Below are positions 34,336 to 41,979 of a DNA stretch of 64,000 bases, in pieces. Numbering within the stretch: position 1 is the first letter of the stretch; each line of letters opens with the position of its first letter. The stretch comes from Bacteroidetes bacterium UBA3022 (GTDB lineage: Bacteria > Bacteroidota > Bacteroidia > Chitinophagales > BACL12). The translations under genes and the position numbers were made by a program. The stretch covers positions 23,195-87,194 of the forward strand of contig DDYY01000055.1 of NCBI GenBank assembly GCA_002346225.1, read 5' to 3'. Below the pieces are notes generated by a model that saw only the letters and a list, made by a program, of their open reading frames with translations, was not told where the DNA came from and made no database searches.

Positions 34336-34907
34336 AAGTAGGACTCTTTTTTGGCTCCTTTAATCCTATACATACCGGTCACCTCATTATTGCACAGCAT
34401 TTTGTTTCCTGGTGCGATGTAGATCAGGTATGGTTGATTGTTTCTCCGCAAAACCCGTTTAAGGAAAAAGCTTCCTTACTGGACGAAAAACATCGGCTCT
34501 ATATGGCTAATCTGGCGGTGGAAGATAATTATCAATTGCGCGCCTCCAATATAGAGTTCCACCTGCCCCGACCAAGCTATACCATTGATACACTTACCTA
34601 TATGGAAGAGCAGTATCCCGATACTTCTTTTACCCTGCTCATGGGAAGTGATACCCTCTCCGGTATACACAAATGGAAAAACAGCGAAACCCTGTTGCAA
34701 CGGTATCCCATCTATGTGTACGAAAGACCCGGTAGCAGCCCGGGTGATATCAAAGTAACGGGGAATATACAGTATACCAAGGCGCCCCTACTGCAAATAT
34801 CGGCCACCTTTATCCGCGATGCGATAGCGGCGGGAAAAGATATTCGCTACCTGGTGCCGGAAAAGGTATACAATTACATCGATGAGATGCATTTCTATAA
34901 AGGATGA
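34332..34907 (+). CDS. nadD: Nicotinate-nucleotide adenylyltransferase
   Basis: A 191-residue enzyme making nicotinate adenine dinucleotide from nicotinate mononucleotide and ATP in NAD synthesis. Seen: the nucleotidyltransferase motif GSFNPIHTGHL near the N-terminus and ISATFIRDAI (about 156-165) containing the SxTxxR motif. Length is normal. It overlaps the DUF1295 gene by 4 nt and is followed, after a 376-nt gap, by nadA of the same pathway. Confidence 0.95.
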   Translation: MKVGLFFGSFNPIHTGHLIIAQHFVSWCDVDQVWLIVSPQNPFKEKASLLDEKHRLYMANLAVEDNYQLRASNIEFHLPRPSYTIDTLTYMEEQYPDTSFTLLMGSDTLSGIHKWKNSETLLQRYPIYVYERPGSSPGDIKVTGNIQYTKAPLLQISATFIRDAIAAGKDIRYLVPEKVYNYIDEMHFYKG

Positions 34908-35283
34908 TAAGGAGTGTGGATAGGCCTTCCTGCGTGGTGGATAAGCCGGGTATTTTCCCACAAATTATTAAGTTTTTCCACCACGTGATCAGTGGTTTTA
35001 AATTCGGTAGAGAATTTTGTGCATTAGTAATGAGGTATACACATTTCACGAACACGGGTTTTACATCCAACTGCAAAAAGTTATCCTGTTGGTAGTGTAT
35101 ACACAGGCTGTGTATAAAGGAATAGAATCCATAGCAGCAAGGGCTTGAGACAGTGTATGAAAATGTGGATTGCCGCCTGTAAAGTAAGGATAACGCAATT
35201 ATCAAATTTTAGATGGAAATTTATTCCACGAATACACAGCATTGATGACGATGCCTTTTTTCATTTAAATAATAATAGTAATC
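34908..35283. other. Intergenic interval with cluster of DnaA-box-like 9-mers
   Basis: Gene-free, AT-rich toward its right end. Five 9-mers fit TTATNCACA (or its complement) with at most one mismatch: TGTGGATAG 34915-34923, GGTGGATAA 34936-34944, GTATACACA 35035-35043, GTATACACA 35097-35105, and the exact TGTGTATAA 35109-35117. Weaker ones (7 of 9) occur at 34974, 35164 and 35230. A short dyad ACCAC-N7-GTGGT lies at 34980-34996. It may be a replication origin or a DnaA-regulated leader; function unproven. Confidence 0.4.
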
Positions 35284-36291
35284 ATGGGTGGTATAAAAGA
35301 AGTGGATTTCATTGATTTGGAGAATAAAGGTTTTATTGATGTAGCCCCTGATCCTTCGTTGGATCTGGTTGCAGCTATTCAAAAGATAAAAAAGGAGAAA
35401 AATGCCGTAGTGCTGGCGCATTATTATCAGGACAGCGATATACAGGATGTAGCAGATTATATAGGGGATAGTCTGGGATTGGCTCAGCAGGCAGCTTCCA
35501 CCGATGCGGACATGATCGTTTTTGCCGGTGTACACTTTATGGCAGAGACAGCAAAAATTCTCAATCCGCATAAGAAAGTCATCATGCCGGATGCCCAGGC
35601 GGGCTGTTCGCTGGCAGACAGCTGTCCACCGCCTTTATTTAAGAAGTTCAGGGAGCAGCACCCCGATCATACGGTTATTTCTTACATCAACTGTACGGCA
35701 GGTATAAAGGCATTGAGTGATATTATCTGTACCAGCAGTAATGCGGTTAAAATAGTAGAAAGTTTACCGGAAGGCACGCCGATAATTTTTGCGCCTGACA
35801 GAAATCTGGGAAGGTATGTGATGGAACAGACAGGCAGAGAGATGTTACTCTGGAACGGTACGTGTATGGTGCATGAGATTTTTTCGCTGGAGAAAATTAC
35901 CCGGCTCAAACACCGCCATCCGGAGGCGAAGGTTATTGCCCATCCCGAATGTGAAGAGGCTGTATTGGAAATCGCCGACTTTATTGGCTCCACCACTGGA
36001 TTGTTGAAGTATTCAGCCAGTGACCCGGCGGATACCTTTATTGTAGTGACAGAAACGGGTATTATTCACCAAATGCAAAAAAGGTCACCAGGTAAGACAT
36101 TTATTCCTGCCCCGCCTGATAACCTTTGTGCTTGTAATGATTGTCCGCATATGAAGCGGAATACTCTGGAAAAACTGTATACGGCAATGCTGTATGAACT
36201 CCCTGAAATCACCATGGATGCTCAACTGATGTCGGCAGCCAGGGTATCGATAGACAGGATGCTGGAAATATCAGCGCGCCTCGGCCTGTAA
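35284..36291 (+). CDS. nadA: Quinolinate synthase
   Basis: A 335-residue enzyme condensing iminoaspartate with dihydroxyacetone phosphate to quinolinate, using a [4Fe-4S] cluster. The three expected cluster Cys are present: C108 (GCSLAD), C223 (HPECEE) and C287 (CACNDCPHM). The block AHYYQDSDIQDVADYIGDSLGLA near the N-terminus is diagnostic. It completes, with nadD, part of the de novo NAD route; nadB is not in the window. The stop codon lies within a 6-bp GC hairpin shared with the convergent arsR-type gene. Confidence 0.97.
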   Translation: MGGIKEVDFIDLENKGFIDVAPDPSLDLVAAIQKIKKEKNAVVLAHYYQDSDIQDVADYIGDSLGLAQQAASTDADMIVFAGVHFMAETAKILNPHKKVIMPDAQAGCSLADSCPPPLFKKFREQHPDHTVISYINCTAGIKALSDIICTSSNAVKIVESLPEGTPIIFAPDRNLGRYVMEQTGREMLLWNGTCMVHEIFSLEKITRLKHRHPEAKVIAHPECEEAVLEIADFIGSTTGLLKYSASDPADTFIVVTETGIIHQMQKRSPGKTFIPAPPDNLCACNDCPHMKRNTLEKLYTAMLYELPEITMDAQLMSAARVSIDRMLEISARLGL

Positions 36292-36298
36292 TCAGGCC
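36283..36298. terminator. Hairpin spanning the stop codons of nadA and arsR-type gene
   Basis: GGCCTG-TAAT-CAGGCC, perfect 6-bp stem; the loop contains the nadA TAA and the beginning of the convergent stop. T-rich sequence follows on the plus strand after a few bases. Candidate compact bidirectional terminator. Confidence 0.4.
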
Positions 36299-36609
36299 AT
36301 GTTGTGTTTTTCTATCATCGCCTGAACCTTGGCAATCTTGTCGTAGTTCAGGGAGTAGTAGATGAATTTACCTTCTCTTTTGGTCTTAACAAGATCAGCG
36401 GTGCGCAAAATGCGCAGATGCTGAGATGTGATGGATTGCTCCAGACCCAAAGCATTGTAAATCTTATTGACGTTTACGCTTTTGTTTTTATCTATATAAC
36501 CCATGATTTTCATGCGCAATGGATGTGCAATTGCACGCATGATCTCAGAGGATTTAAGAAGACTGGCCATTTCTACGTTCAGAAATGCCATTTGTGTTGA
36601 CTTTGCCAT
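36292..36609 (-). CDS. ArsR-type winged-helix regulator, Cys-less
   Basis: A 105-residue ArsR-family DNA-binding protein: the winged helix covers about residues 20-95 with ALGLEQSITSQHLRILRTADLV as the recognition region and TKREGKFIYYSL as the wing. It has no Cys at all, so the classical alpha3/alpha3N thiol metal sites are absent. It is a paralogue of the gene 30 bp upstream (EQS-SQHL shared). Target and signal unknown. Confidence 0.87.
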   Translation of the reverse strand: MAKSTQMAFLNVEMASLLKSSEIMRAIAHPLRMKIMGYIDKNKSVNVNKIYNALGLEQSITSQHLRILRTADLVKTKREGKFIYYSLNYDKIAKVQAMIEKHNMA

Positions 36610-36639
36610 TGTAATGCTTTTTAATTCTTAAATGAATAC

Positions 36640-36972
36640 TCAGGAAATATCACGGATGAAATTACCAATGCTCTTCAGTTTAGAGGCATTTAATTCGTAA
36701 TAGATGTTCTTACCGCTTCTGGTGGTATTTACAATACCTGCCCGGCGCATAATTGCCAGGTGCTGAGAAGCGACAGATTGCTCTAACCTAAGTTTCACAT
36801 AGATTTCTGTTACGCTCATTTGCTGTTTGTCGCTGAGCATTTTAATGATTTTCAAACGCAGTTTATGATTAACTGCCCTGAGGACCAATACTGTTTTTCT
36901 TAAGGTTTTGTGCTCTAACTTAAGCGGACCTTTTGAACCATTATTGATCTTTACGCTTGGTGATGCTGCCAT
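36640..36972 (-). CDS. ArsR-type winged-helix regulator, Cys-less
   Basis: A 110-residue ArsR-family protein with a basic N-terminal extension, a recognition region KLRLEQSVASQHLAIMRRAG and a wing TTRSGKNIYYEL. No Cys residue, so thiolate metal or persulfide sensing is unlikely. It is the first gene of a two-gene unit with its paralogue and has a textbook Bacteroidota promoter with dyads in and near it, which suggests autoregulation. Confidence 0.87.
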   Translation of the reverse strand: MAASPSVKINNGSKGPLKLEHKTLRKTVLVLRAVNHKLRLKIIKMLSDKQQMSVTEIYVKLRLEQSVASQHLAIMRRAGIVNTTRSGKNIYYELNASKLKSIGNFIRDIS

Positions 36973-36997
36973 AATAAATGGATTTTATTAATGAAAT

Positions 36998-37039
36998 ACT
37001 TATAATAAGTGAGATATAAGTAAAAACAAAGTTATATCT
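36998..37039. promoter_or_regulatory. Inverted repeats at arsR-type promoter, candidate operators
   Basis: ACTTAT-A-ATAAGT at 36998-37010 and AGATATAA (37012-37019) with TTATATCT (37032-37039). The second overlaps the -7 element and probable transcription start. AT-rich dyads of this kind are usual ArsR-family sites; binding by either protein is inference. Confidence 0.35.
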
Positions 37040-37057
37040 TATTGTATGTTTTACAAA
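37027..37057 (-). promoter_or_regulatory. Full Bacteroidota promoter of the arsR-type pair
   Basis: TTTG (37057-37054), 19-nt spacer, TAACTTTG (37034-37027) on the minus strand: exact fit to the -33/-7 consensus. Predicted leader of about 45-50 nt to the ATG at 36972. Confidence 0.75.
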
Positions 37058-37082
37058 ATTCACATCCAATAAGTTTGTAATA

Positions 37083-37763
37083 TTAACTGCCGGTAGTATA
37101 GAATTCTTTCAGATAAGATGGTTCTGTATAAGCCATATCAGCAAAGTTTCCCGCCTTATAGGCATCTATCGCTAATCCTGACATATAAGATGATAATACC
37201 TTATAGTTTGTTAATATGGTATTTTTTTCTCCTTGTAACAGAGATGATAACTTGTCAGTTCCACTTCCGAAAAAGGCCAGGTGCTGATTGGAATCAATGC
37301 TATCGCGCATAGGTACCGCTTCTACTATGAGTGCTGACGGCGCTATTACCTCCTGTAAATTTTTATCATATAAGGCAGTGTAAACCTCCATCCTTCTGGC
37401 ATCAATAAGTGGACACAGATAATCTACCGAAGCGCCTTCCATTTGCTGGCGTGCACCTGCAGCCATGGAGACCAGTGTGGAAATACATATTAGAGGTAGT
37501 TGTAATCCGTAACAGATGCCTTTGGCAGTAGAAAGGCCTATCCGTAGTCCGGTATAGGAACCCGGTCCTATACTCACCGCAACGGCAGAAAGTGCAGAGA
37601 GGGGAATATTGCACATATCTGCACATGTAGCAATCATGGGTGCCAGCTGACCTGCGTGGTCATTGACTTCGGTGCCGTTTACTTCGTGTAAGGTATTCCC
37701 ATCCTGCGATATGGATACGCTGCAGGTCGGGTGACTGGTTTCTATTTGCAGTATATAGGTCAA
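37083..37763 (-). CDS. tsaB: tRNA threonylcarbamoyladenosine biosynthesis protein TsaB
   Basis: A 226-residue ASKHA-fold protein, the partner of TsaD in the t6A37 tRNA modification complex. Seen: ILQIETSHPTCSVSISQDG at the N-terminus, HAGQLAPMI, and VSIGPGSYTGLRIGLSTAKG, which is diagnostic. It begins immediately after the stop of the M28 peptidase gene with no spacer, as the last gene of the rpmH-rnpA-yidD-S41-M28-tsaB run. Confidence 0.95.
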   Translation of the reverse strand: MTYILQIETSHPTCSVSISQDGNTLHEVNGTEVNDHAGQLAPMIATCADMCNIPLSALSAVAVSIGPGSYTGLRIGLSTAKGICYGLQLPLICISTLVSMAAGARQQMEGASVDYLCPLIDARRMEVYTALYDKNLQEVIAPSALIVEAVPMRDSIDSNQHLAFFGSGTDKLSSLLQGEKNTILTNYKVLSSYMSGLAIDAYKAGNFADMAYTEPSYLKEFYTTGS

Positions 37764-39413
37764 TTAGAACTGGATAGGCTTTTCCATGGTTGCTTCATTG
37801 CGAATGAAGGTAACAGTGGTGGCATCTCCGGCCTTGAATTTACTCAGGGCTTTCATATAACCCATCATATCTGCTACATCATAGCCTCCCAGGTTGATAA
37901 CAACGTCACCGGCCTGGATGCCTGCAGCTGCTGCGGGTTTACCATCCGATACACCATCAATGCGCATACCTCTTCCTTCGTAAGCATAGTCGGGAATGAC
38001 ACCCATCGTAACTGTGAATCGCGGTGCGTCCTCATTGGTATCTTCCTTGGTTTTGATGTAATCTATCTGCGGTTCGTCATCGAGGTCGGCGATCAGACTT
38101 CTTACCAGTAGTTCAATATCAGCGATACCTTCTGCGTTTACCTTGTCTGCATCATCGGTGGGTTTGTGGTAATCGCTGTGCGAGCCGGTAAAGAAATGTA
38201 AGACAGGTATTTGTTTCAGGTAGAAAGAAGTATGGTCGGAGGGGCCAATACCGGATTCAAATGTTTTTAATTGAAATTGCTGAGCCTTTGCCAGTGATTC
38301 AAGTTTACTCCACGCACCGGATGTGCCGAAGCCATTGACGATCAGTTGACGGGTGCTGTCCAGACGTCCTACCATATCAAAATTGAGCATGTAGTTGTAG
38401 CAGGCATCTTTGTCCAGCAGTTTTTCTGCAGCGCTTTTGGACCCGTACAATCCCAGTTCTTCCCCGGAGAATGCAATGAATACATAGTTATATCCTTTGT
38501 TATTACTGCTGGCCAGGTCTTTGGCAAGCTGCAGGATGAGTGCTATTCCGCTGGCATTGTCGTCAGCACCGTTGTGAATAGCCGGCTCTCCCCTGTACAG
38601 GGAACCACCTGATTCACCGTAACCGAGATGGTCGTAATGCGCACCTATTACAATGGTACATGCAGCTTTATTGTTAATCATAGCTGCCACATTTTTGCCG
38701 TTCTTCCGCACCACCTGCAAATCGGAACAAACGTTGACCTCGGGATACTTGAGTAATTGTTCAATATTATTTCTGTCCAGCAGCAGTACAGGAATGGATT
38801 CCTGACTGGCGTTATTGCTGTAATCTAATAATTGGTCGGTGGTATAGTTTTCGTCGGTGTTGTAAAACAAAACCGCTACTGCTCCGGCTTCCATAGCTCT
38901 GGCTACCTTGCTGCGCTCATCAGCGTAGTCGAGGAATTTAGTATGAGGGTGGGTTCCTTCGGGCGTACTCAATTGCATGCATACAATTTTTCCTTGTACG
39001 TCGATTCCCTCGTAGTCATCGTAGTTCAACTCCATAGCCGTGATACCATATCCTACCGATACCAAGGGAGCTGTGACCTTGCCGCTGCCGCTGAAATAGA
39101 TTGGATTGCCTTTTACAATGGTCACACCCGGTACCTCTACGTAATTGGAATTGCTGGCCTGCTTGCCTGCAGCAAAGTCGAACACCTGAAAGAAGCCTTT
39201 ATTCTCTCCGGCCGGTTGTAAACCAGCTGCTGCAAATTGACCTGCTATGTAGTTAGCGGCGATCTCTTCTCCCTTGCTGCCTGTGGCACGACCTTCCAGT
39301 CGGTCATCTGCTAAAAAAGATACCTGCTCTTCAATATAGGTAACCGGATTCTGTGCCTTCACATAGCTTGTCAGCAAAAGGACAAGCGCGTAACTCATGA
39401 GCTTCATATACAT
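37764..39413 (-). CDS. M28 family aminopeptidase with PA and PDZ domains
   Basis: A 549-residue exported zinc peptidase. Order: signal peptide (ending YVKAQ), PA-type insert (about 85-210), M28 catalytic domain with the zinc ligands in GAHYDHLG, NGADDNASG, SGEELGLYGS, LNFDMVGR and GSHSDYHKPTDD, and a C-terminal PDZ domain (about 460-549, MRIDGVSDGKPAAAAGIQAGDVV). Expected to remove N-terminal residues from peptides in the periplasm or at the surface. ATG at 39413 or 39407. Between the S41 protease gene and tsaB on the same strand. Confidence 0.92.
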   Translation of the reverse strand: MYMKLMSYALVLLLTSYVKAQNPVTYIEEQVSFLADDRLEGRATGSKGEEIAANYIAGQFAAAGLQPAGENKGFFQVFDFAAGKQASNSNYVEVPGVTIVKGNPIYFSGSGKVTAPLVSVGYGITAMELNYDDYEGIDVQGKIVCMQLSTPEGTHPHTKFLDYADERSKVARAMEAGAVAVLFYNTDENYTTDQLLDYSNNASQESIPVLLLDRNNIEQLLKYPEVNVCSDLQVVRKNGKNVAAMINNKAACTIVIGAHYDHLGYGESGGSLYRGEPAIHNGADDNASGIALILQLAKDLASSNNKGYNYVFIAFSGEELGLYGSKSAAEKLLDKDACYNYMLNFDMVGRLDSTRQLIVNGFGTSGAWSKLESLAKAQQFQLKTFESGIGPSDHTSFYLKQIPVLHFFTGSHSDYHKPTDDADKVNAEGIADIELLVRSLIADLDDEPQIDYIKTKEDTNEDAPRFTVTMGVIPDYAYEGRGMRIDGVSDGKPAAAAGIQAGDVVINLGGYDVADMMGYMKALSKFKAGDATTVTFIRNEATMEKPIQF

Positions 39414-39430
39414 AAACGTAGTATTAAATG

Positions 39431-41089
39431 TTATTGCAATATTTTTTGGTACTGATCTTTATTGGATAGCAGCCGAACGGCTTCCTGGATTTCGGGATCA
39501 TAGCGGAAGGAGGTTTCTACCCTGCCGCTGAAGTAATAGTACCTTCCGGTGATTTCCCGCACCAGTTCGTACATAATTTCATCTTTGAATTTATAAAGGT
39601 CATTTACCTTGTCTTCTTCAATGCGCTGGCGCATATGTTGCACCTCTTCCAGTACAGCATCATAGTAGGCATCCTTTTTAGCACTCTCTTCCAGTTCATT
39701 CAGCTGTTCTTCCGTAGTCGTCGTATAGGTAACATCTTTATCTGCTAAATAAGCTGCGAATTCGGCATAGTCAGAACTATCCAGTGTGAAGGCAGACGCA
39801 GGTCCAATATTGGGGTGCGCAGCTACCCAGGCTGTTGCAAAATTGAAAATATGATCTTCACTCAGCAACGTATAAGTGATGTCTCTGTAGGTATCCTCTT
39901 CCAGTGCAATATCGGGATCTATACCACCACCGTCGTACACGGTTCTGCCGGCCTGGGTCTGAAAGGTCGCTTTGAGGGAGTCGGGAATTTTACCCACTGA
40001 ACCATCTTCATTGCGCAGCGCATAGTCGATGGCCTGTATACATCTGCCGCTGGGGATGTAGTATTTTGCCGTAGTGAGTTTCAGCTTTGTCTTGTACGAT
40101 ACATCGCGCGTGGTTTGCACCAATCCCTTGCCGAATGTTTTTTGGCCGATTATAACACCCCGGTCGTAATCCTGTATGACACCTGCTACAATCTCAGAAG
40201 CGGAAGCCGACGACCTGCTGGTCAATACCACCAGCGGTATTTCTGTATCTGTTGGCGGATTAATGGAAAGGAAGGTCTTGTCCCAGTCTTTGACACGTCC
40301 TTTGGTGCTGACGATTTCCAGACCTTTATCGAGGAACACGTTGGATACCTCTACAGCCTCCCGCAGCAGTCCACCGGGATTGCCGCGTAAATCGAGGACA
40401 ATGCCGCTTAATTGCGGGTTGGCTGCCTTCAGCTCCTTGTATGCCTGCTCCACATTTCTGCCGGCATTTTCCGTGAATTGTGTGAGAATGATATAACCAA
40501 TCTGTTCGTTGATCATACCGGAATAGGGCACATTGCCTGTATTAACATCCGCCCTCTTCAGCGTATAGGTATATTCTTTATCCTCGTAGGGTCTGTAGAT
40601 GGTGATGGTAACTTCGCTTCCGGCAGAACCGCGCATCACCTCGCTGATGCCGTTTTGCATGGTGGTGACGATGAAGCCATCTACTTCTTTCAGAATGTCT
40701 CCAGCCTTTAAGCCCGCATCGGCAGCAGGGAACCCTTCAAAGACATCGGTGATATTCATTTTACCATTGACGGGTCGGATGGTCGCCCCTATGCCTCCGT
40801 AGTTGCCGGTTATCTGAAACTTGTATCCTTCCAGCTCTGCCTCCGAAATATAATTAGTGTAGGGGTCCAGCGACTCCAGCATGGCATCAATGCCGGTCCG
40901 CATCAGCTTGTTAGGGTCGAGGTCATCGACATAATAGGTGTTGAGCTCTTTATACACCGAAGTGAAGATGTCGATGTTCTTCGATATTTCGAACAAATCG
41001 TTGCCGGCGGAGGATGAGGTGAAAAGGATAGCACTGATGCCGGTAGCGGCAATCAATGTTATAAGGGTTATCTTTTTACGGAGTTGCAT
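39431..41089 (-). CDS. S41 family carboxy-terminal processing protease
   Basis: A 552-residue CtpA-type protease with an N-terminal membrane anchor or signal sequence, a PDZ domain (about 90-165, TDVFEGFPAADAGLKAGDIL), and the S41 core with catalytic Ser in SRSSASASEIVAG and Lys in IGQKTFGKGLVQ. An additional helical C-terminal region (about 430-552) is rich in Glu and Lys, as in Bacteroidota members. It lies 9 nt after yidD and 17 nt before the M28 gene, in the rpmH operon. Confidence 0.93.
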   Translation of the reverse strand: MQLRKKITLITLIAATGISAILFTSSSAGNDLFEISKNIDIFTSVYKELNTYYVDDLDPNKLMRTGIDAMLESLDPYTNYISEAELEGYKFQITGNYGGIGATIRPVNGKMNITDVFEGFPAADAGLKAGDILKEVDGFIVTTMQNGISEVMRGSAGSEVTITIYRPYEDKEYTYTLKRADVNTGNVPYSGMINEQIGYIILTQFTENAGRNVEQAYKELKAANPQLSGIVLDLRGNPGGLLREAVEVSNVFLDKGLEIVSTKGRVKDWDKTFLSINPPTDTEIPLVVLTSRSSASASEIVAGVIQDYDRGVIIGQKTFGKGLVQTTRDVSYKTKLKLTTAKYYIPSGRCIQAIDYALRNEDGSVGKIPDSLKATFQTQAGRTVYDGGGIDPDIALEEDTYRDITYTLLSEDHIFNFATAWVAAHPNIGPASAFTLDSSDYAEFAAYLADKDVTYTTTTEEQLNELEESAKKDAYYDAVLEEVQHMRQRIEEDKVNDLYKFKDEIMYELVREITGRYYYFSGRVETSFRYDPEIQEAVRLLSNKDQYQKILQ

Positions 41090-41098
41090 ACTGTTGAT

Positions 41099-41320
41099 TT
41101 ATGGTACGGGATCATGACCGTGACCTCCCCACGGATGACAGGTGCTTAAGCGTTTGAGTCCGAGCCAGGTGCCTTTCAGCGGACCGTATTTTCTGATGGC
41201 TTCCACCATGTATTGCGAACAGGTAGGCGTATACCTGCAACCTCCCGGAAAAAGGGGAGAGATGCTGTACTGATAGAAGCGGACCAGTAAAATCAATATC
41301 CTGCTAAGTAGTTGACGCAC
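41099..41320 (-). CDS. yidD: Membrane protein insertion efficiency factor YidD
   Basis: A 73-residue YidD protein: LVRFYQYSISPLFPGGCRYTPTCSQYMVEAI with its conserved Cys pair, then HPWGGHGHDPVP. It assists YidC-dependent membrane insertion. The start codon is GTG and overlaps the rnpA 3' end by 17 nt, in the classical rpmH-rnpA-yidD order. Confidence 0.95.
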   Translation of the reverse strand: MRQLLSRILILLVRFYQYSISPLFPGGCRYTPTCSQYMVEAIRKYGPLKGTWLGLKRLSTCHPWGGHGHDPVP

Positions 41321-41726
41321 CGGAGTCCAGCTCTTGATTTAAACGTTTTAAAAGTACACCGAATTTTTCGCTCATGTTGTTAAATGTTGTTGCCTTATTA
41401 CCGGCATACAGAAACATAACAGCGCATTGTCGGGGCTTGTTCCCCTTGGGAGAGAACGATTGTGCTTTGTGGTGCCGGTAGGCTTCGCGCATCAGTCTTT
41501 TAATGCGGTTGCGGTCAACGGCGCGTGGGAAGTTGCGTTTGGATACAGCAAATGCTGCCTGAATGTTGGGGTTTTCTGCACCCTCCGGAGCATAGGTATA
41601 ATAGATGAGCTTCAGGGTGCCTTCGTGCAACCTTTTGCCTTGTTGAAATAACTCAGCAATCACCTGCCGGCTTTTCAGTTTTTCGTGGGCTGGAAATGAA
41701 AGAGAGGTTCCGGAACGGGAAACCAT
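41304..41726 (-). CDS. rnpA: Ribonuclease P protein component
   Basis: A 140-residue basic protein, the protein subunit of RNase P. The RNR signature is seen in NFPRAVDRNRIKRLMREAYR, together with AAFAVSKR. Starts 7 nt after rpmH and overlaps yidD by 17 nt. Confidence 0.95.
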   Translation of the reverse strand: MVSRSGTSLSFPAHEKLKSRQVIAELFQQGKRLHEGTLKLIYYTYAPEGAENPNIQAAFAVSKRNFPRAVDRNRIKRLMREAYRHHKAQSFSPKGNKPRQCAVMFLYAGNKATTFNNMSEKFGVLLKRLNQELDSGASTT

Positions 41727-41733
41727 TCGGTTA

Positions 41734-41901
41734 CTATACGCGGAAACGCATCAATGTGCGCTCGTCGGAAACCGTCAGTTTATGACGTCCTTTGCGACGA
41801 CGGCGAGCTATTACAGCCCTGCCATCTTTGGTTTTCATCCGGCTACGGAAACCATGCTTGTTTACTCTCTTGCGGTTAGATGGCTGAAATGTAGGTCTCA
41901 T
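41734..41901 (-). CDS. rpmH: Large ribosomal subunit protein bL34
   Basis: A 55-residue L34 protein: MRPTFQPSNRKRVNKHGFRS at the start, then RMKTKDGRAVIARRRRKGR and a C-terminal tail ending TLMRFRV. The core is universal; the tail of about ten residues is longer than in E. coli. First gene of rpmH-rnpA-yidD-S41-M28-tsaB, with a perfect Bacteroidota promoter just upstream. Confidence 0.97.
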   Translation of the reverse strand: MRPTFQPSNRKRVNKHGFRSRMKTKDGRAVIARRRRKGRHKLTVSDERTLMRFRV

Positions 41902-41921
41902 CAATTAAAAATTTGGGACTG

Positions 41922-41952
41922 CAAAAATAACCTTTAGTACGAAATGCACAAA
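41922..41952 (-). promoter_or_regulatory. Full Bacteroidota promoter of rpmH operon
   Basis: TTTG (41952-41949), 19-nt spacer, TATTTTTG (41929-41922) on the minus strand, exact match to the -33/-7 consensus; 20 nt separate the -7 element from the ATG. Confidence 0.85.
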
Positions 41953-41979
41953 ATATCAACACGATTTAGTCGAAAATAA

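Noticed and set aside
36292..36972. Arsenic or metal resistance locus
   Set aside because: Both ArsR-type proteins lack Cys, and no arsenate reductase or metal exporter is nearby.
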